The notes under the pieces: generated by a model | The model's database searches: none | Seen by the model: the letters and a program-made list of their open reading frames with translations, nothing else | Told to the model about the DNA's origin: nothing | Shown: positions 45,034 to 53,658 of the stretch, in pieces | Position numbering within the stretch: the stretch's first letter is position 1 | How the letters are laid out: every line of letters starts with the position of its first letter | Translations under genes and position numbers: made by a program | NCBI GenBank assembly: GCA_965207165.1 | Contig: OZ242265.1 | Location: 930,001 to 994,000 of the forward strand | DNA: 64,000 nt | Source of the DNA: JAAXHV01 sp965207165 | GTDB lineage: Bacteria > Pseudomonadota > Gammaproteobacteria > Eutrophobiales > Eutrophobiaceae | Direction: 5' to 3'

Positions 45034-46596
45034 GTGGAATCTGCTGTTCCGGAGCTTCAGGGACGACGTTTCGATGTAATTGTCATAGGTGGAGGGATCA
45101 ACGGTTCCAGCGCCGCACAGAACCTGGCGGCGGAGGGATACGACTGCCTGTTGGTCGACAAGGAAGACTTCGGATCAGGAGCCAGCGGCAGGTCGGGCCG
45201 GATGCTCCACGTCGGCCTGAGGTTCTTCGAGGCAAGAAACCCGCTTAGGCATTTCGCGCTGCACCCCGGTTTTTTCCTGAACGCAGTGCGGGGCGCGCGC
45301 CAGGCCATGCAGGGCGTAAGTGAACACATGGTTAACGCGGGCAATCGTATTTTCCGGTACAGGATGTGTTTTCCCGTTTATCGTGATGGTGAATTCAAGA
45401 CCTGGCACCTGGATGCGGGACTGAGGCTGCTGAGCCTGCTGGGTGACGGCAGTGTCCAGTTGGATCATGAAATAGTCAGGCAAAACCATTCCGACACCGT
45501 GCCGTTCTTTGAGGATTTTCGGGACCCTGACAAACTTCATTCGATCGCCTGCTACAATGAATTCAAATTTGACTGGCCGGAGCGTTTCTGTATCGATATG
45601 TTGCTGGACGCGCAAAGGAACGGCGCCACATTGGTCAATTATTGTAAAGCCGGTATAAAAAAACGAAAATCCGATGGCGACTGGGTTGTATACCTGCGCG
45701 ATGTTGCCAACATGCACCTTTCCGCAATAGAGGTGACAGCGCCGGTGGTTTTGAACATGGCAGGCACCTGGACAGACGATGTTCTGCCGTCCACTCCGGG
45801 CAAAAAACCAATCGTGCAAATGACCAAAGGCTCCCACATCGTGGTAGAGCTGCCCGAAACCTACAATGGGTTCGGCATTGCCCACGTAAATCGGCATGGA
45901 GAACCATTTTACGTTCTGCCGTTTCACAAGAACCTGTTTTCGGTCGGTGTGACTGAAACGCCGTTTGACGGTGATGCTACAAACGTGTCCTGTACCGAAG
46001 ATGAAATCGACTTTCTCATCGAAGAATTCAATACGCTGTTGCCCGGGCGCCGGTTGAGCCGTAAAGATGTAGTGAGCAGCTGGGCCGGAATACGCTCTTT
46101 AACCCCCAGCGAAGATGGCCTGCAGACCCGCACCCGCGTGCTGCATGATTTAACCGCGCAAGGTTTTCCCGGCGTATTTGCCCTGACCGGCGGGCCCATA
46201 ATGAGCCACAGGAGTACGGGACGATTGCTTCTGGAAGCCGTGGCCGCGCTATTGAAACCCTCGGGGAACAAGGGGCAGGTAAACTATGAGCCTTTCGAAT
46301 TTTCAAATGGTGACAATTCCCCGTCGTTTCTTGCCGACGAGCCGGAGGTGCGCGTTGCGCATCTGGAGAACGGCGTAAGGAGGGAATTCGCAAAAACACT
46401 CACCGATGTTTTGCTGCGTCGGACCAGCCTGGCCTGGCGGCGCAAGCTCACGATGTCCGAGGCTCAAAGCGCCGCAGAAATTGTCGGGCCGCTCCTGCAC
46501 TGGTCGGATGAGGAGCAGCGCGCGCAGGTGGAGCAATTTATGACGTTTCAGAGAGATGTGTTCCGAATTCCCGATACAGACGGTAATTACGGGTAA
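45034..46596 (+). CDS. GlpD-like FAD-dependent dehydrogenase
   Basis: A 520-residue flavoprotein of the aerobic glycerol-3-phosphate dehydrogenase family. The FAD motif DVIVIGGGINGSSAAQNLAAEG is at residues 14-35 and the GSGASGRSGRMLHVGLRFF block at 48-66 is typical of GlpD. A C-terminal domain like DAO_C follows (EVRVAHLENGVRREFAKTL, about 430-510). The start is GTG at 45034. It is encoded just before a TRAP transporter rather than with glpF/glpK, so it may oxidise another 2-hydroxy-phosphate or hydroxy-acid-like substrate. Membrane association and electron transfer to quinone are expected for the family. Confidence 0.85.
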   Translation: MESAVPELQGRRFDVIVIGGGINGSSAAQNLAAEGYDCLLVDKEDFGSGASGRSGRMLHVGLRFFEARNPLRHFALHPGFFLNAVRGARQAMQGVSEHMVNAGNRIFRYRMCFPVYRDGEFKTWHLDAGLRLLSLLGDGSVQLDHEIVRQNHSDTVPFFEDFRDPDKLHSIACYNEFKFDWPERFCIDMLLDAQRNGATLVNYCKAGIKKRKSDGDWVVYLRDVANMHLSAIEVTAPVVLNMAGTWTDDVLPSTPGKKPIVQMTKGSHIVVELPETYNGFGIAHVNRHGEPFYVLPFHKNLFSVGVTETPFDGDATNVSCTEDEIDFLIEEFNTLLPGRRLSRKDVVSSWAGIRSLTPSEDGLQTRTRVLHDLTAQGFPGVFALTGGPIMSHRSTGRLLLEAVAALLKPSGNKGQVNYEPFEFSNGDNSPSFLADEPEVRVAHLENGVRREFAKTLTDVLLRRTSLAWRRKLTMSEAQSAAEIVGPLLHWSDEEQRAQVEQFMTFQRDVFRIPDTDGNYG

Positions 46597-46657
46597 AAAT
46601 CAAATGATAGCAGCCTACAAATCAGTGCTTGATAAAGCCCGCATCGCTTGGTGAGGT

Positions 46658-47641
46658 ATGCGGGCCAGCGTGATACTGCGATTGTGGGCAGGATTCCTGC
46701 TTTCATTACCGGGAGTCATGCCGGCCTCGGGGGAACAGGTCTGGCATTTCCCGACGCCCATATCGTCGAACGCATTCGTTACCGGACATCATATTAAATT
46801 TGCAGAGAGGGTTGAACGCGAAACGGAGGGGAGGCTTAAAATTGCTGTTCACACCGGGGGGTCCCTGTTCAAGGCAGCGGATATTTTTCGTGCAGTGCGG
46901 ACCGGGCAGGTACATATCGGTTCTACGGGTCTGTTTCTACACCCGAGTGAACATCCGTTATTCGCACTCGGCAACCTGCCATTCCTGGTCAAGGATCTGG
47001 AACAAGCAAAAAGGCTCATCACTATTTCCAGACCTGCGCTCGAGGAAGTTCTCAGGAGAAAAAACTTGAAGCTTGTCTACAGGGCATTGTGGAACCCGCA
47101 AGGACTGTTCTCTGCGAGGCGCCTGGAAAGTCCTGAAGACCTCAAGGGCATGAAGATACGGACTTATAACTATACAACGACCAGAATAGTCCAACTCGCA
47201 AACGGCATTCCGACGAAAACCGAACCTTCGGAAATTGCTCTTGCATTTTCGACATCCGTCATCGACGGATCGTTTGCCTCGGGAGTAACCGGAGTGTCCC
47301 AGAAACTGTGGGATTACATTGATCACTATTACACAATGAATTCTGCGTTTCCGACTTCTTCCGTTATCGCAAACCTGGACGCCTGGAACGATCTCGATGC
47401 CGGGTCGCAATCCACGATACTGCGGATTGCAACTGAAACCGAACGGGCAATCTGGTCGGACGTTGTCACCATGGAGAATTCATATAACGCGACGATGCGA
47501 CAGGCAGGAATGACAGTACAGGGTATCTCCCCCGAGTTGACCGGTTATTTCGAACAAATAGGGCAGCAGATGGCGTCAGAATGGGTGCTGCGCGCCGGCG
47601 CTGAAGGTGAATCAATTCTTCGGAAACTGCGCAGCCCCTGA
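46658..47641 (+). CDS. dctP: TRAP transporter substrate-binding protein (DctP family)
   Basis: A 327-residue periplasmic binding protein with a signal peptide (LRLWAGFLLSLPGVMPASGEQ). Family features include GGSLFKAADIFRAVRTGQVHIG, and the R-rich carboxylate-binding stretch LKGMKIRTYNYTT, in which an arginine usually holds the carboxylate of the ligand. The TRAP permease genes follow directly, so this protein delivers an organic acid to them with Na+ coupling. A 16-codon open frame (46604-46654) sits between the GlpD-like stop and this start. The substrate is not predictable. Confidence 0.92.
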   Translation: MRASVILRLWAGFLLSLPGVMPASGEQVWHFPTPISSNAFVTGHHIKFAERVERETEGRLKIAVHTGGSLFKAADIFRAVRTGQVHIGSTGLFLHPSEHPLFALGNLPFLVKDLEQAKRLITISRPALEEVLRRKNLKLVYRALWNPQGLFSARRLESPEDLKGMKIRTYNYTTTRIVQLANGIPTKTEPSEIALAFSTSVIDGSFASGVTGVSQKLWDYIDHYYTMNSAFPTSSVIANLDAWNDLDAGSQSTILRIATETERAIWSDVVTMENSYNATMRQAGMTVQGISPELTGYFEQIGQQMASEWVLRAGAEGESILRKLRSP

Positions 47642-47680
47642 TGTTTGGAAGCATGTCTGGAGCGTAATCATATAACCCGT

Positions 47681-48190
47681 ATGAGAAATCCTGTGATCAG
47701 GTTTGTTGAAAGTGCCCTGAATGCCACTTACCGCACCTGCGGTTACCTGGCATCCCTGTTCGTGTTGATGACACTCGTGTCAGTGCTCATCAATATAGTC
47801 GACAGAATACTGGGTAGCTACACCCCCGGCACCAACGAGTTTGCAAGTTACTGCGTCGGCGCGGCCGGCGCCCTGGGACTGGCTTACACCTTCGGCCTGA
47901 ACAAACATATCAGGATGACGCTATTGCTCAACCGGACACAGGGCCTGGTGCGTAAGGCAATGGAGGTGCTCAGCCTGTTTCTCGCAACGGGGCTTAGTTC
48001 CTTCATGAGTTTCTACCTGATCAAAATGGTATTGGTTTCGGTAATCCTGGACGATCGAAGTACTGGAACAGATGAAATACTACTCTGGATCCCGCAAGCG
48101 CCGATGGCGTTCGGTTTCCTTGTTTTAACGGTTTCCCTCGTACATGCGCTATTACGAGAGCTGAATCCTGTAACTCACGGCCATGAATAG
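47681..48190 (+). CDS. dctQ: TRAP transporter small permease (DctQ family)
   Basis: A 169-residue protein with four membrane segments: about residues 20-42, 55-78, 95-115 and 135-158. The layout fits the DctQ subunit of TRAP transporters, including the NEFASYCVGAAGALGLAYTF stretch in the second helix. I chose the ATG at 47681. A TTG at 47645 in the same frame would add 12 non-family residues. The nearest purine-rich element (GGAG near 47660) is distant, so expression may rely on coupling to dctP, which ends 39 bases earlier. Confidence 0.88.
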   Translation: MRNPVIRFVESALNATYRTCGYLASLFVLMTLVSVLINIVDRILGSYTPGTNEFASYCVGAAGALGLAYTFGLNKHIRMTLLLNRTQGLVRKAMEVLSLFLATGLSSFMSFYLIKMVLVSVILDDRSTGTDEILLWIPQAPMAFGFLVLTVSLVHALLRELNPVTHGHE

Positions 48191-48225
48191 CCGCCTTATC
48201 CATCCATTTTAGACCGGCGCCTTTC

Positions 48226-49527
48226 ATGGAACAGATAATCGCAGTATTTTTCCTGATTTTCGCGCTGCTCGCTTTACTCGGACTCGGGGTCTGGGTCGGC
48301 TTGTCGCTGCTGGCGACCGGTATGGTGGCCATGTTGCTGTTTACGGATTTGAATTTCGGGGACGCAATGGCAACGACTATCTGGTCCCATTCGGCAACCT
48401 GGAGTCTGACTTCGCTGCCGCTGTTCATCTGGATGGGCGAGATACTGTTCCGCTCGAAACTGTCGGAAAATCTGTTTTCCGGACTCTCGCCATGGTTGCG
48501 GCGCCTGCCCGGAGGCCTGTTGCACGTTAATACCCTGGGATGCGCCACCTTTGCGGCCCTGTCGGGCTCCAGCGCTGCAACCCTGACGACGGTCGGCAAG
48601 ATGACCATTCCCGAGTTGAAAAAACATGGCTATCCCGCCTCGTTGGCACTGGGAAGCCTGGCCGGCGCCGGAACTGTCGGTCTCCTGATCCCGCCGTCGA
48701 TAACCCTGATTGTGTATGGCGTGACGGTGGAAGAATCCATTGGGCGTCTTTTTATCGCAGGCGTTATTCCCGGTTTGATGTTATCTCTTTTGTTCTCCGG
48801 TTATATTTTTTCCTGGGGGCTGCTTACCGCGGAAGGGCGATCATTGCGCGAAGCCCATGCGACCCTGGCTGAAAAAATCGGGGGACTTGTAAAGCTTCTA
48901 CCAGTGGTGATTCTGATTGGATCGGTCATCGGCTCCATTTTTCTTGGTATAGCCTCGCCGATAGAGGCCGCCGCAGTTGGTGTGATCGGCGCGCTGGTAC
49001 TGTCTTTTTTCCAGGGCAGCCTGTCCGTCAAAACCCTGGTCCAGTCACTGGATGGCACCGTCCAGGTCATGTCAATGATCATGTTATTGATTGCCGGCAG
49101 TTCATTCCTTGGCCTTGCCATGGCGTTTACCGGATTACCCGGCGACCTTGCCTACTGGATAGGCAGCATGAATCTTTCGCCAATGATGTTGATAGCCGTC
49201 CTGACGTTATTCTATTTGTTTCTCGGAATGTTTCTGGATGGTTTTTCCATGATATTACTGACCATGGCCATTCTGGAGCCATTGCTGCGCAGCGCCGGAA
49301 TAGACATGATCTGGTTCGGCGTATTCATCGTGCTCGTCAGCGAAATGGCTTTACTCACCCCGCCGATAGGCTTTAATTTATTCCTGGTGGATGCCATGAG
49401 CGGCGCCGGTATCGCCGCGGTTTCAAAAGCTGCATTCCCGATGTTTCTGTTGATGCTGCTGGCGGTGGTTTTGCTCGTTTTCTTCCCCTGGCTTGCGCTC
49501 TGGCTGCCGGAGTTGATGACCGCATAA
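48226..49527 (+). CDS. dctM: TRAP transporter large permease (DctM family)
   Basis: A 433-residue, about 12-helix membrane protein of the DctM/ion-transporter superfamily. The conserved GSSAATLTTVGKMTIPELKKHGY and LLIPPSITLIVYGV blocks (the first resembling the family's sodium-binding loop) are present, and LTPPIGFNLFLVDA repeats the pattern in the second half. It completes a DctP-Q-M set on the plus strand. Its stop abuts the sulfatase gene, which converges with a 1-base gap. Confidence 0.93.
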   Translation: MEQIIAVFFLIFALLALLGLGVWVGLSLLATGMVAMLLFTDLNFGDAMATTIWSHSATWSLTSLPLFIWMGEILFRSKLSENLFSGLSPWLRRLPGGLLHVNTLGCATFAALSGSSAATLTTVGKMTIPELKKHGYPASLALGSLAGAGTVGLLIPPSITLIVYGVTVEESIGRLFIAGVIPGLMLSLLFSGYIFSWGLLTAEGRSLREAHATLAEKIGGLVKLLPVVILIGSVIGSIFLGIASPIEAAAVGVIGALVLSFFQGSLSVKTLVQSLDGTVQVMSMIMLLIAGSSFLGLAMAFTGLPGDLAYWIGSMNLSPMMLIAVLTLFYLFLGMFLDGFSMILLTMAILEPLLRSAGIDMIWFGVFIVLVSEMALLTPPIGFNLFLVDAMSGAGIAAVSKAAFPMFLLMLLAVVLLVFFPWLALWLPELMTA

Positions 49528-49528
49528 T

Positions 49529-51142
49529 TCAGTCCCTGAGAATACTGTCTGCCTTTTTGACATAAGGTGTTTTCCAGCCGGGAAAATGCTCCTCGATCAA
49601 GTCGTTTTTATCTCTGTACATAAGCATAGCTTTCGCCGTTCCTCCTTCCCACACGTCGTATTTCGGATCTGCATAGGTGTCAAAAAAACCGGCCAACCTT
49701 TTGTCGAGCTCAGCCACCCTATCCCTGTAATCCGGGTCCGTGATGAGGTTGTGGTTTTCATCCGGATCATCAGTAAGGTAATACAGTTCATCCGGTGTGC
49801 GAAGAAACCGCTTTACGTATTTCCATTCCGGTGTCCGAAGCGCACGGGTCAGAATGTATTCAAAATAAACTTCATTTTTCCATCCGGCATCATTTGCTAC
49901 AAGTACGTGATAAAAACTGTTTCCCGGCGTATTCGGGATCGATAATTCATCCAGGCCTGTGTAGTCCAGTAACGTAGGCAGGACATCATATAAACTGATC
50001 ATTTCATCCGCTCGTGTGCCGGATTTAATCGTTCCAGGGTGCCTGACTAAAAAAGGGATATGCATGTTTTCATCGTAGGCGACTACCGGAGTTGCCTGCG
50101 AACTGTTTCCCCAGAGGCCATGTTGTCCATAGGCCGCGCCCTGGTCTGAAGAGAAAATAACCAGCGTTTTTTCAGTCAATCCCAGATCTTCGAGCTTATC
50201 AAGAATCTTGCCGACACCGTCATCCACCATGGATACTTCGGAGCCGACATTGATCATGGCGGTCTTGTTATTCAGGGCGTCAGCCACCTTCCATGCAAGG
50301 TCGGCCCAGCTAAGTTTCCGGCCTTCGCCTCCTCCTGCCCCTCCATCAATTCGCCAGCCTTTCAAGGCTTCGCGGTTATCCAGCGCCGCATCAATGATTA
50401 AATTTTTCAGGAAAGGATGCAGAGGTTCCTGCGGGGTACTTGGGACGTGCTTCTCGTAATATGGAGCATGACGGTTGTTCGGACGATTCAGCACTACCGG
50501 CGCAAGGTTATAAGGGCCGTTATAGGAGAGAAACAGAAAAAAAGGATGGGTCCCGCTGGTATTTTGACGGATGAACTCTTCCGCCTTTGCCGTCCAGAAA
50601 TCCGTCAAATGGGTGTCCTCTTCCCAATAGGTTCGATTATTGTCAATAATTGTAGCGCCAAAAAAACTATTGGTATGACCGCTGGGAAGCGTCACCCAGT
50701 AGTCAAATCCCAACTGCGCATTATCCGGCTGCCCAAGATGGTATTTACCTACCAGTCCTGTCACGTATCCAGCGTCACTTAAAGTCTGTGGAAGATTGCG
50801 AAACTCCTCGATTGCTGACCAGTTTTCCACCCCGAAACCTGAAGGCAACGCATTGTGGACACCTGTCTGAGAGGGTAACAACCCGGTCAACAGTGAAGCT
50901 CTGGCCGGAGAACAAACCCCACTGACTGAGAATGCCCTATCGAACGTGAGCCCATCACGTGCCATTTTATCCAGGTTCGGCGTCCTTATTTCCGTATTCC
51001 CGTAAGGTCCCAGTAAGTCAGGGTTCAAATTATCTGCGAGGATCAGGATAACATTGGGGGGCTTCTCCTCCGCGCCGAACCCACACACACTGAATGCAGT
51101 CATGACTGCCAGAATATAAAAGGAACAACTGCGTCTTTTCAT
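49529..51142 (-). CDS. Exported formylglycine-dependent sulfatase
   Basis: A 537-residue type I sulfatase with a signal peptide (YILAVMTAFSVCGFGAEE). The maturation motif is CSPARASLLTG, with Cys77 converted to formylglycine in the family. Calcium-site residues include Asp37, and late SSDQGAAYG contributes the Asp-Gln pair. The residue after Asp37 is Asn38 where most sulfatases have a second Asp (ADN instead of ADD). It should remove sulfate from an organic sulfate ester in the periplasm. It lies between a TRAP transporter (converging) and a divergent LysR gene, so the regulator may control it and the freed acid may enter through the TRAP system. Confidence 0.92.
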   Translation of the reverse strand: MKRRSCSFYILAVMTAFSVCGFGAEEKPPNVILILADNLNPDLLGPYGNTEIRTPNLDKMARDGLTFDRAFSVSGVCSPARASLLTGLLPSQTGVHNALPSGFGVENWSAIEEFRNLPQTLSDAGYVTGLVGKYHLGQPDNAQLGFDYWVTLPSGHTNSFFGATIIDNNRTYWEEDTHLTDFWTAKAEEFIRQNTSGTHPFFLFLSYNGPYNLAPVVLNRPNNRHAPYYEKHVPSTPQEPLHPFLKNLIIDAALDNREALKGWRIDGGAGGGEGRKLSWADLAWKVADALNNKTAMINVGSEVSMVDDGVGKILDKLEDLGLTEKTLVIFSSDQGAAYGQHGLWGNSSQATPVVAYDENMHIPFLVRHPGTIKSGTRADEMISLYDVLPTLLDYTGLDELSIPNTPGNSFYHVLVANDAGWKNEVYFEYILTRALRTPEWKYVKRFLRTPDELYYLTDDPDENHNLITDPDYRDRVAELDKRLAGFFDTYADPKYDVWEGGTAKAMLMYRDKNDLIEEHFPGWKTPYVKKADSILRD

Positions 51143-51272
51143 GTCAGAACCTGTATTGGCATAATGCTGTAGGCAAAATGATATCCTGGATATGATTTCT
51201 TCGATACCAGCATAGACTAATCAACCTGGTTCGGCTATATATTGAGAGAATACCGGGCCGCCGGGTAAAAGT

Positions 51273-52220
51273 ATGAAGCTGAACATCAAACAGATAGAGG
51301 TATTCGCTGCCGTCATGGAGCATGGCTCGACGACCACCGCGGCCCTCCACTTACGGATTTCGCAGCCGTCCGTGAGCAAACACTTGAAATTGCTGGAGGC
51401 GAGCAGCGGTGTCAATCTGTTCGTGCGCAACAATAACCGCCTGGTTCCAACGCCGGAAGCCCAGGCGCTGTATGAAGAGATCAAACGTACCTATGTGGGT
51501 GTTTCCCACCTCGAGAACTTTGTAAAAAACCTGTCCGGCGAAGTGAAGTACGAGATCAAAATCGGTTCGATGCACAGCCTGTCGTACAGTTGGTTGCCGC
51601 AGGTTGTGACGAGCTTCCTTCGGGCGTACGATCATTATTCCGTCTCTTTACTGATAAGCACAACCCAGGATATCGGCACATGGGTCGCCTCCGGGCGCGT
51701 TGATTTGGGCTTTTGTATGGAGATGGGAGACAACATTGGTGTCAGGCAGGAACTGTTGATGCAATTACCACTGGTTTGTGTCCTGCCGCCGGACCATAAG
51801 AAAGCGGGCCAGTCGGTTATATCCTCAGGCGATCTTAATGGAGAAACCCTGATTACACTGACACAAGTGGATGAGTGGAAATCGGAAAAGGAAGACTGGC
51901 GAACGGCTGTAAAAAACAAGCTCGACTCTGACAAGGCAAAGCCAAGAAACATGATCAGTGTATCAACGAGTCACGTTGCATGCGAATTTGTGAGCTGCGG
52001 TTCAGGTGTCGCACTGGTTCCTGCACTCGAAGCGATTGACTATGAACAGAGGGACTTGAAGTGGATTCCTTTCGACCTTGATTATCAATTTGATATTTAC
52101 TTGATCCTGCCAAAAGCAGGGAGAGAGACGAGTCTGATTTCCGGCTTTTTGGGCGAACTGAGAAAAGAAGCCGGAAAACTGGATGCAGAGATCAGGAACC
52201 GGTATTTCGCGTTAAATTAA
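51273..52220 (+). CDS. LysR-family transcriptional regulator
   Basis: A 315-residue LysR regulator. The winged helix-turn-helix occupies residues 1-62 (IKQIEVFAAVMEHGSTTTAALHLRISQPSVSKHLKLLE), followed by the two-lobed periplasmic-binding-like co-inducer domain to about residue 300. It is divergent from the sulfatase gene with 130 bases between start codons, the usual layout of a LysR activator and its target. The gene ends 15 bases before the converging NRAMP-like gene. The co-inducer is unknown, but a sulfated compound or its product would make sense. Confidence 0.92.
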   Translation: MKLNIKQIEVFAAVMEHGSTTTAALHLRISQPSVSKHLKLLEASSGVNLFVRNNNRLVPTPEAQALYEEIKRTYVGVSHLENFVKNLSGEVKYEIKIGSMHSLSYSWLPQVVTSFLRAYDHYSVSLLISTTQDIGTWVASGRVDLGFCMEMGDNIGVRQELLMQLPLVCVLPPDHKKAGQSVISSGDLNGETLITLTQVDEWKSEKEDWRTAVKNKLDSDKAKPRNMISVSTSHVACEFVSCGSGVALVPALEAIDYEQRDLKWIPFDLDYQFDIYLILPKAGRETSLISGFLGELRKEAGKLDAEIRNRYFALN

Positions 52221-52235
52221 GCATGGAATTCAGAT

Positions 52236-53561
52236 TCAACCAAGCAACGCCTGCACGAACTCGGGCATCTTGATAACTGATATTGTCAAGGACAAAACAA
52301 GCGCCGTCAGCAGTATCAGGTTGCGCGCAATACTGCCGGTATGGTCTCCCATGACGGCTTTCCTGTTGATCAGGATGAGTACGATAAGGTAAACCAGCGG
52401 CACCACTATCGCATTGATCCCCATCAGCAGCAGCAGCTTGAACAGGGCAGGGAAGGTCCACAGGGGCGCCAGCAGCGCGGGCAGGATAATGCAGACGGCA
52501 ATCGTGCGCTTGAAACGCCTGTTGTCGCGGGTATGGTGCCAGTCATAACCGAACATATCGAGAATGAAATAGGTGATGACCTCCACCGTGACTACGAAAG
52601 TGGTCAGCGCGGCAATGATCATCCCGGCCGAAAACACCATTGGCCCCAGGAATTCAAGCCCCTGGGGAAACGCCCGCAGCAGTATCCTGCTCGCTTCGTG
52701 GACCGAATCAATCCCCGCATGGTTGGCCAGCGGGTAAAGGGCAAAGCCGCCGGCGATGATGATGCTCAGGGAACAGGCGCAATAGATGACACCCAGGTTG
52801 ATGACGGAATTGCGGAATTCCAGCCGCAGATCCACTGCTCCCTGTTGCCGGTTGTCCGCGCTCATGTAGGGCATGCCCAGCATCGCCGCCGGCGCGAGTA
52901 CGCTGCCGACGATGCCCATGATGACGATGCCGCTGCTGCGCACCATGTCAGTGCCCGGAACGGGCAGGTCTTCAGGCACGCCGGGCGCCATTCCTGCCAG
53001 GATGGCGGACAGTTCCGTAAAGCCGCGCAGCGCAACGACCAGGAAACAGGCCAGCATCAACAACAGGAATGCGGTCATGAAGCGTTGCATGCGCTGGTAG
53101 CCTTCCGAGGTCAGCAACCAGACAATGCCGGCCGCGAATACCAGGGACACAATCAGGTCCACGGTCATGAAATTGCTGCCGGCCATCTCCGCTGCCGTTT
53201 CCGGCGGATAATATCCGAACATGGACAATGCCGCGGAGGTCATGACCGACATCTGTCCCATACCGATGAGCAGGTGCACCGGGATATTGATCGCCAGCAG
53301 CAGCCAGCCTATGCCGGGATGCAGGTGTTCGCAGATCAGGGAGAACATCCCCTGCTTTTTGTTGAGCAGGCCGATGCGTGCGGCGCTGTCGACCGTTATC
53401 ACCAGCAGGGGCACGGTCAACAGGACCACCCAGAGCAGTTGGTAACCGAACCAGGCGCCGCTGAGTGTCAGCGCTGAAGCCGAACCGGCCCCGATAGACG
53501 CAGCCGCCATCACCGCGGCGGGTCCTGCGATCCGCTTGAAATGTCCCAAAATGTTTTTCAT
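52236..53561 (-). CDS. NRAMP-superfamily carrier lacking canonical metal motifs
   Basis: A 441-residue inner-membrane protein with 11 or so helices and the general plan of the NRAMP/divalent-metal transporter family. In true metal transporters helix 1 has DPGN and helix 6 MPH. Here helix 1 reads AASIGAGSASA and helix 6 LAPAAMLGMPYM, so the Asp/Asn and the His that bind Mn2+ or Fe2+ are missing. It may move another solute, as some NRAMP relatives do, or a differently bound metal. It is followed on the same strand (with a gap of 97 bases upstream) by no metal gene; the AGCS symporter precedes it. GGGACA-like sequence precedes the ATG only weakly. Confidence 0.78.
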   Translation of the reverse strand: MKNILGHFKRIAGPAAVMAAASIGAGSASALTLSGAWFGYQLLWVVLLTVPLLVITVDSAARIGLLNKKQGMFSLICEHLHPGIGWLLLAINIPVHLLIGMGQMSVMTSAALSMFGYYPPETAAEMAGSNFMTVDLIVSLVFAAGIVWLLTSEGYQRMQRFMTAFLLLMLACFLVVALRGFTELSAILAGMAPGVPEDLPVPGTDMVRSSGIVIMGIVGSVLAPAAMLGMPYMSADNRQQGAVDLRLEFRNSVINLGVIYCACSLSIIIAGGFALYPLANHAGIDSVHEASRILLRAFPQGLEFLGPMVFSAGMIIAALTTFVVTVEVITYFILDMFGYDWHHTRDNRRFKRTIAVCIILPALLAPLWTFPALFKLLLLMGINAIVVPLVYLIVLILINRKAVMGDHTGSIARNLILLTALVLSLTISVIKMPEFVQALLG

Positions 53562-53658
53562 TACTCTGTCCTGATACGGCTACAGGGCTATGCTCACCCG
53601 GAGCAGTCTATGCGCATCGCGTGTGCCGCGCAACAGACGCGAACGAAGTATTGAAACC

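Noticed and set aside
45175..45927. Minus-strand open frame opposite the GlpD-like gene (250 codons)
   Set aside because: Composition is not protein-like and there is no conserved motif. The plus strand has the FAD-binding and GlpD blocks.
46604..46654. A 16-codon frame between the GlpD-like and dctP genes
   Set aside because: No ribosome-binding site and too short to judge; probably chance.
52341..53477. Long plus-strand open frame opposite the NRAMP-like gene (378 codons)
   Set aside because: The product is Gln/His/Arg-rich with no family pattern, and the opposite strand encodes a clear multi-helix carrier. It is an antisense shadow of high-GC coding sequence.
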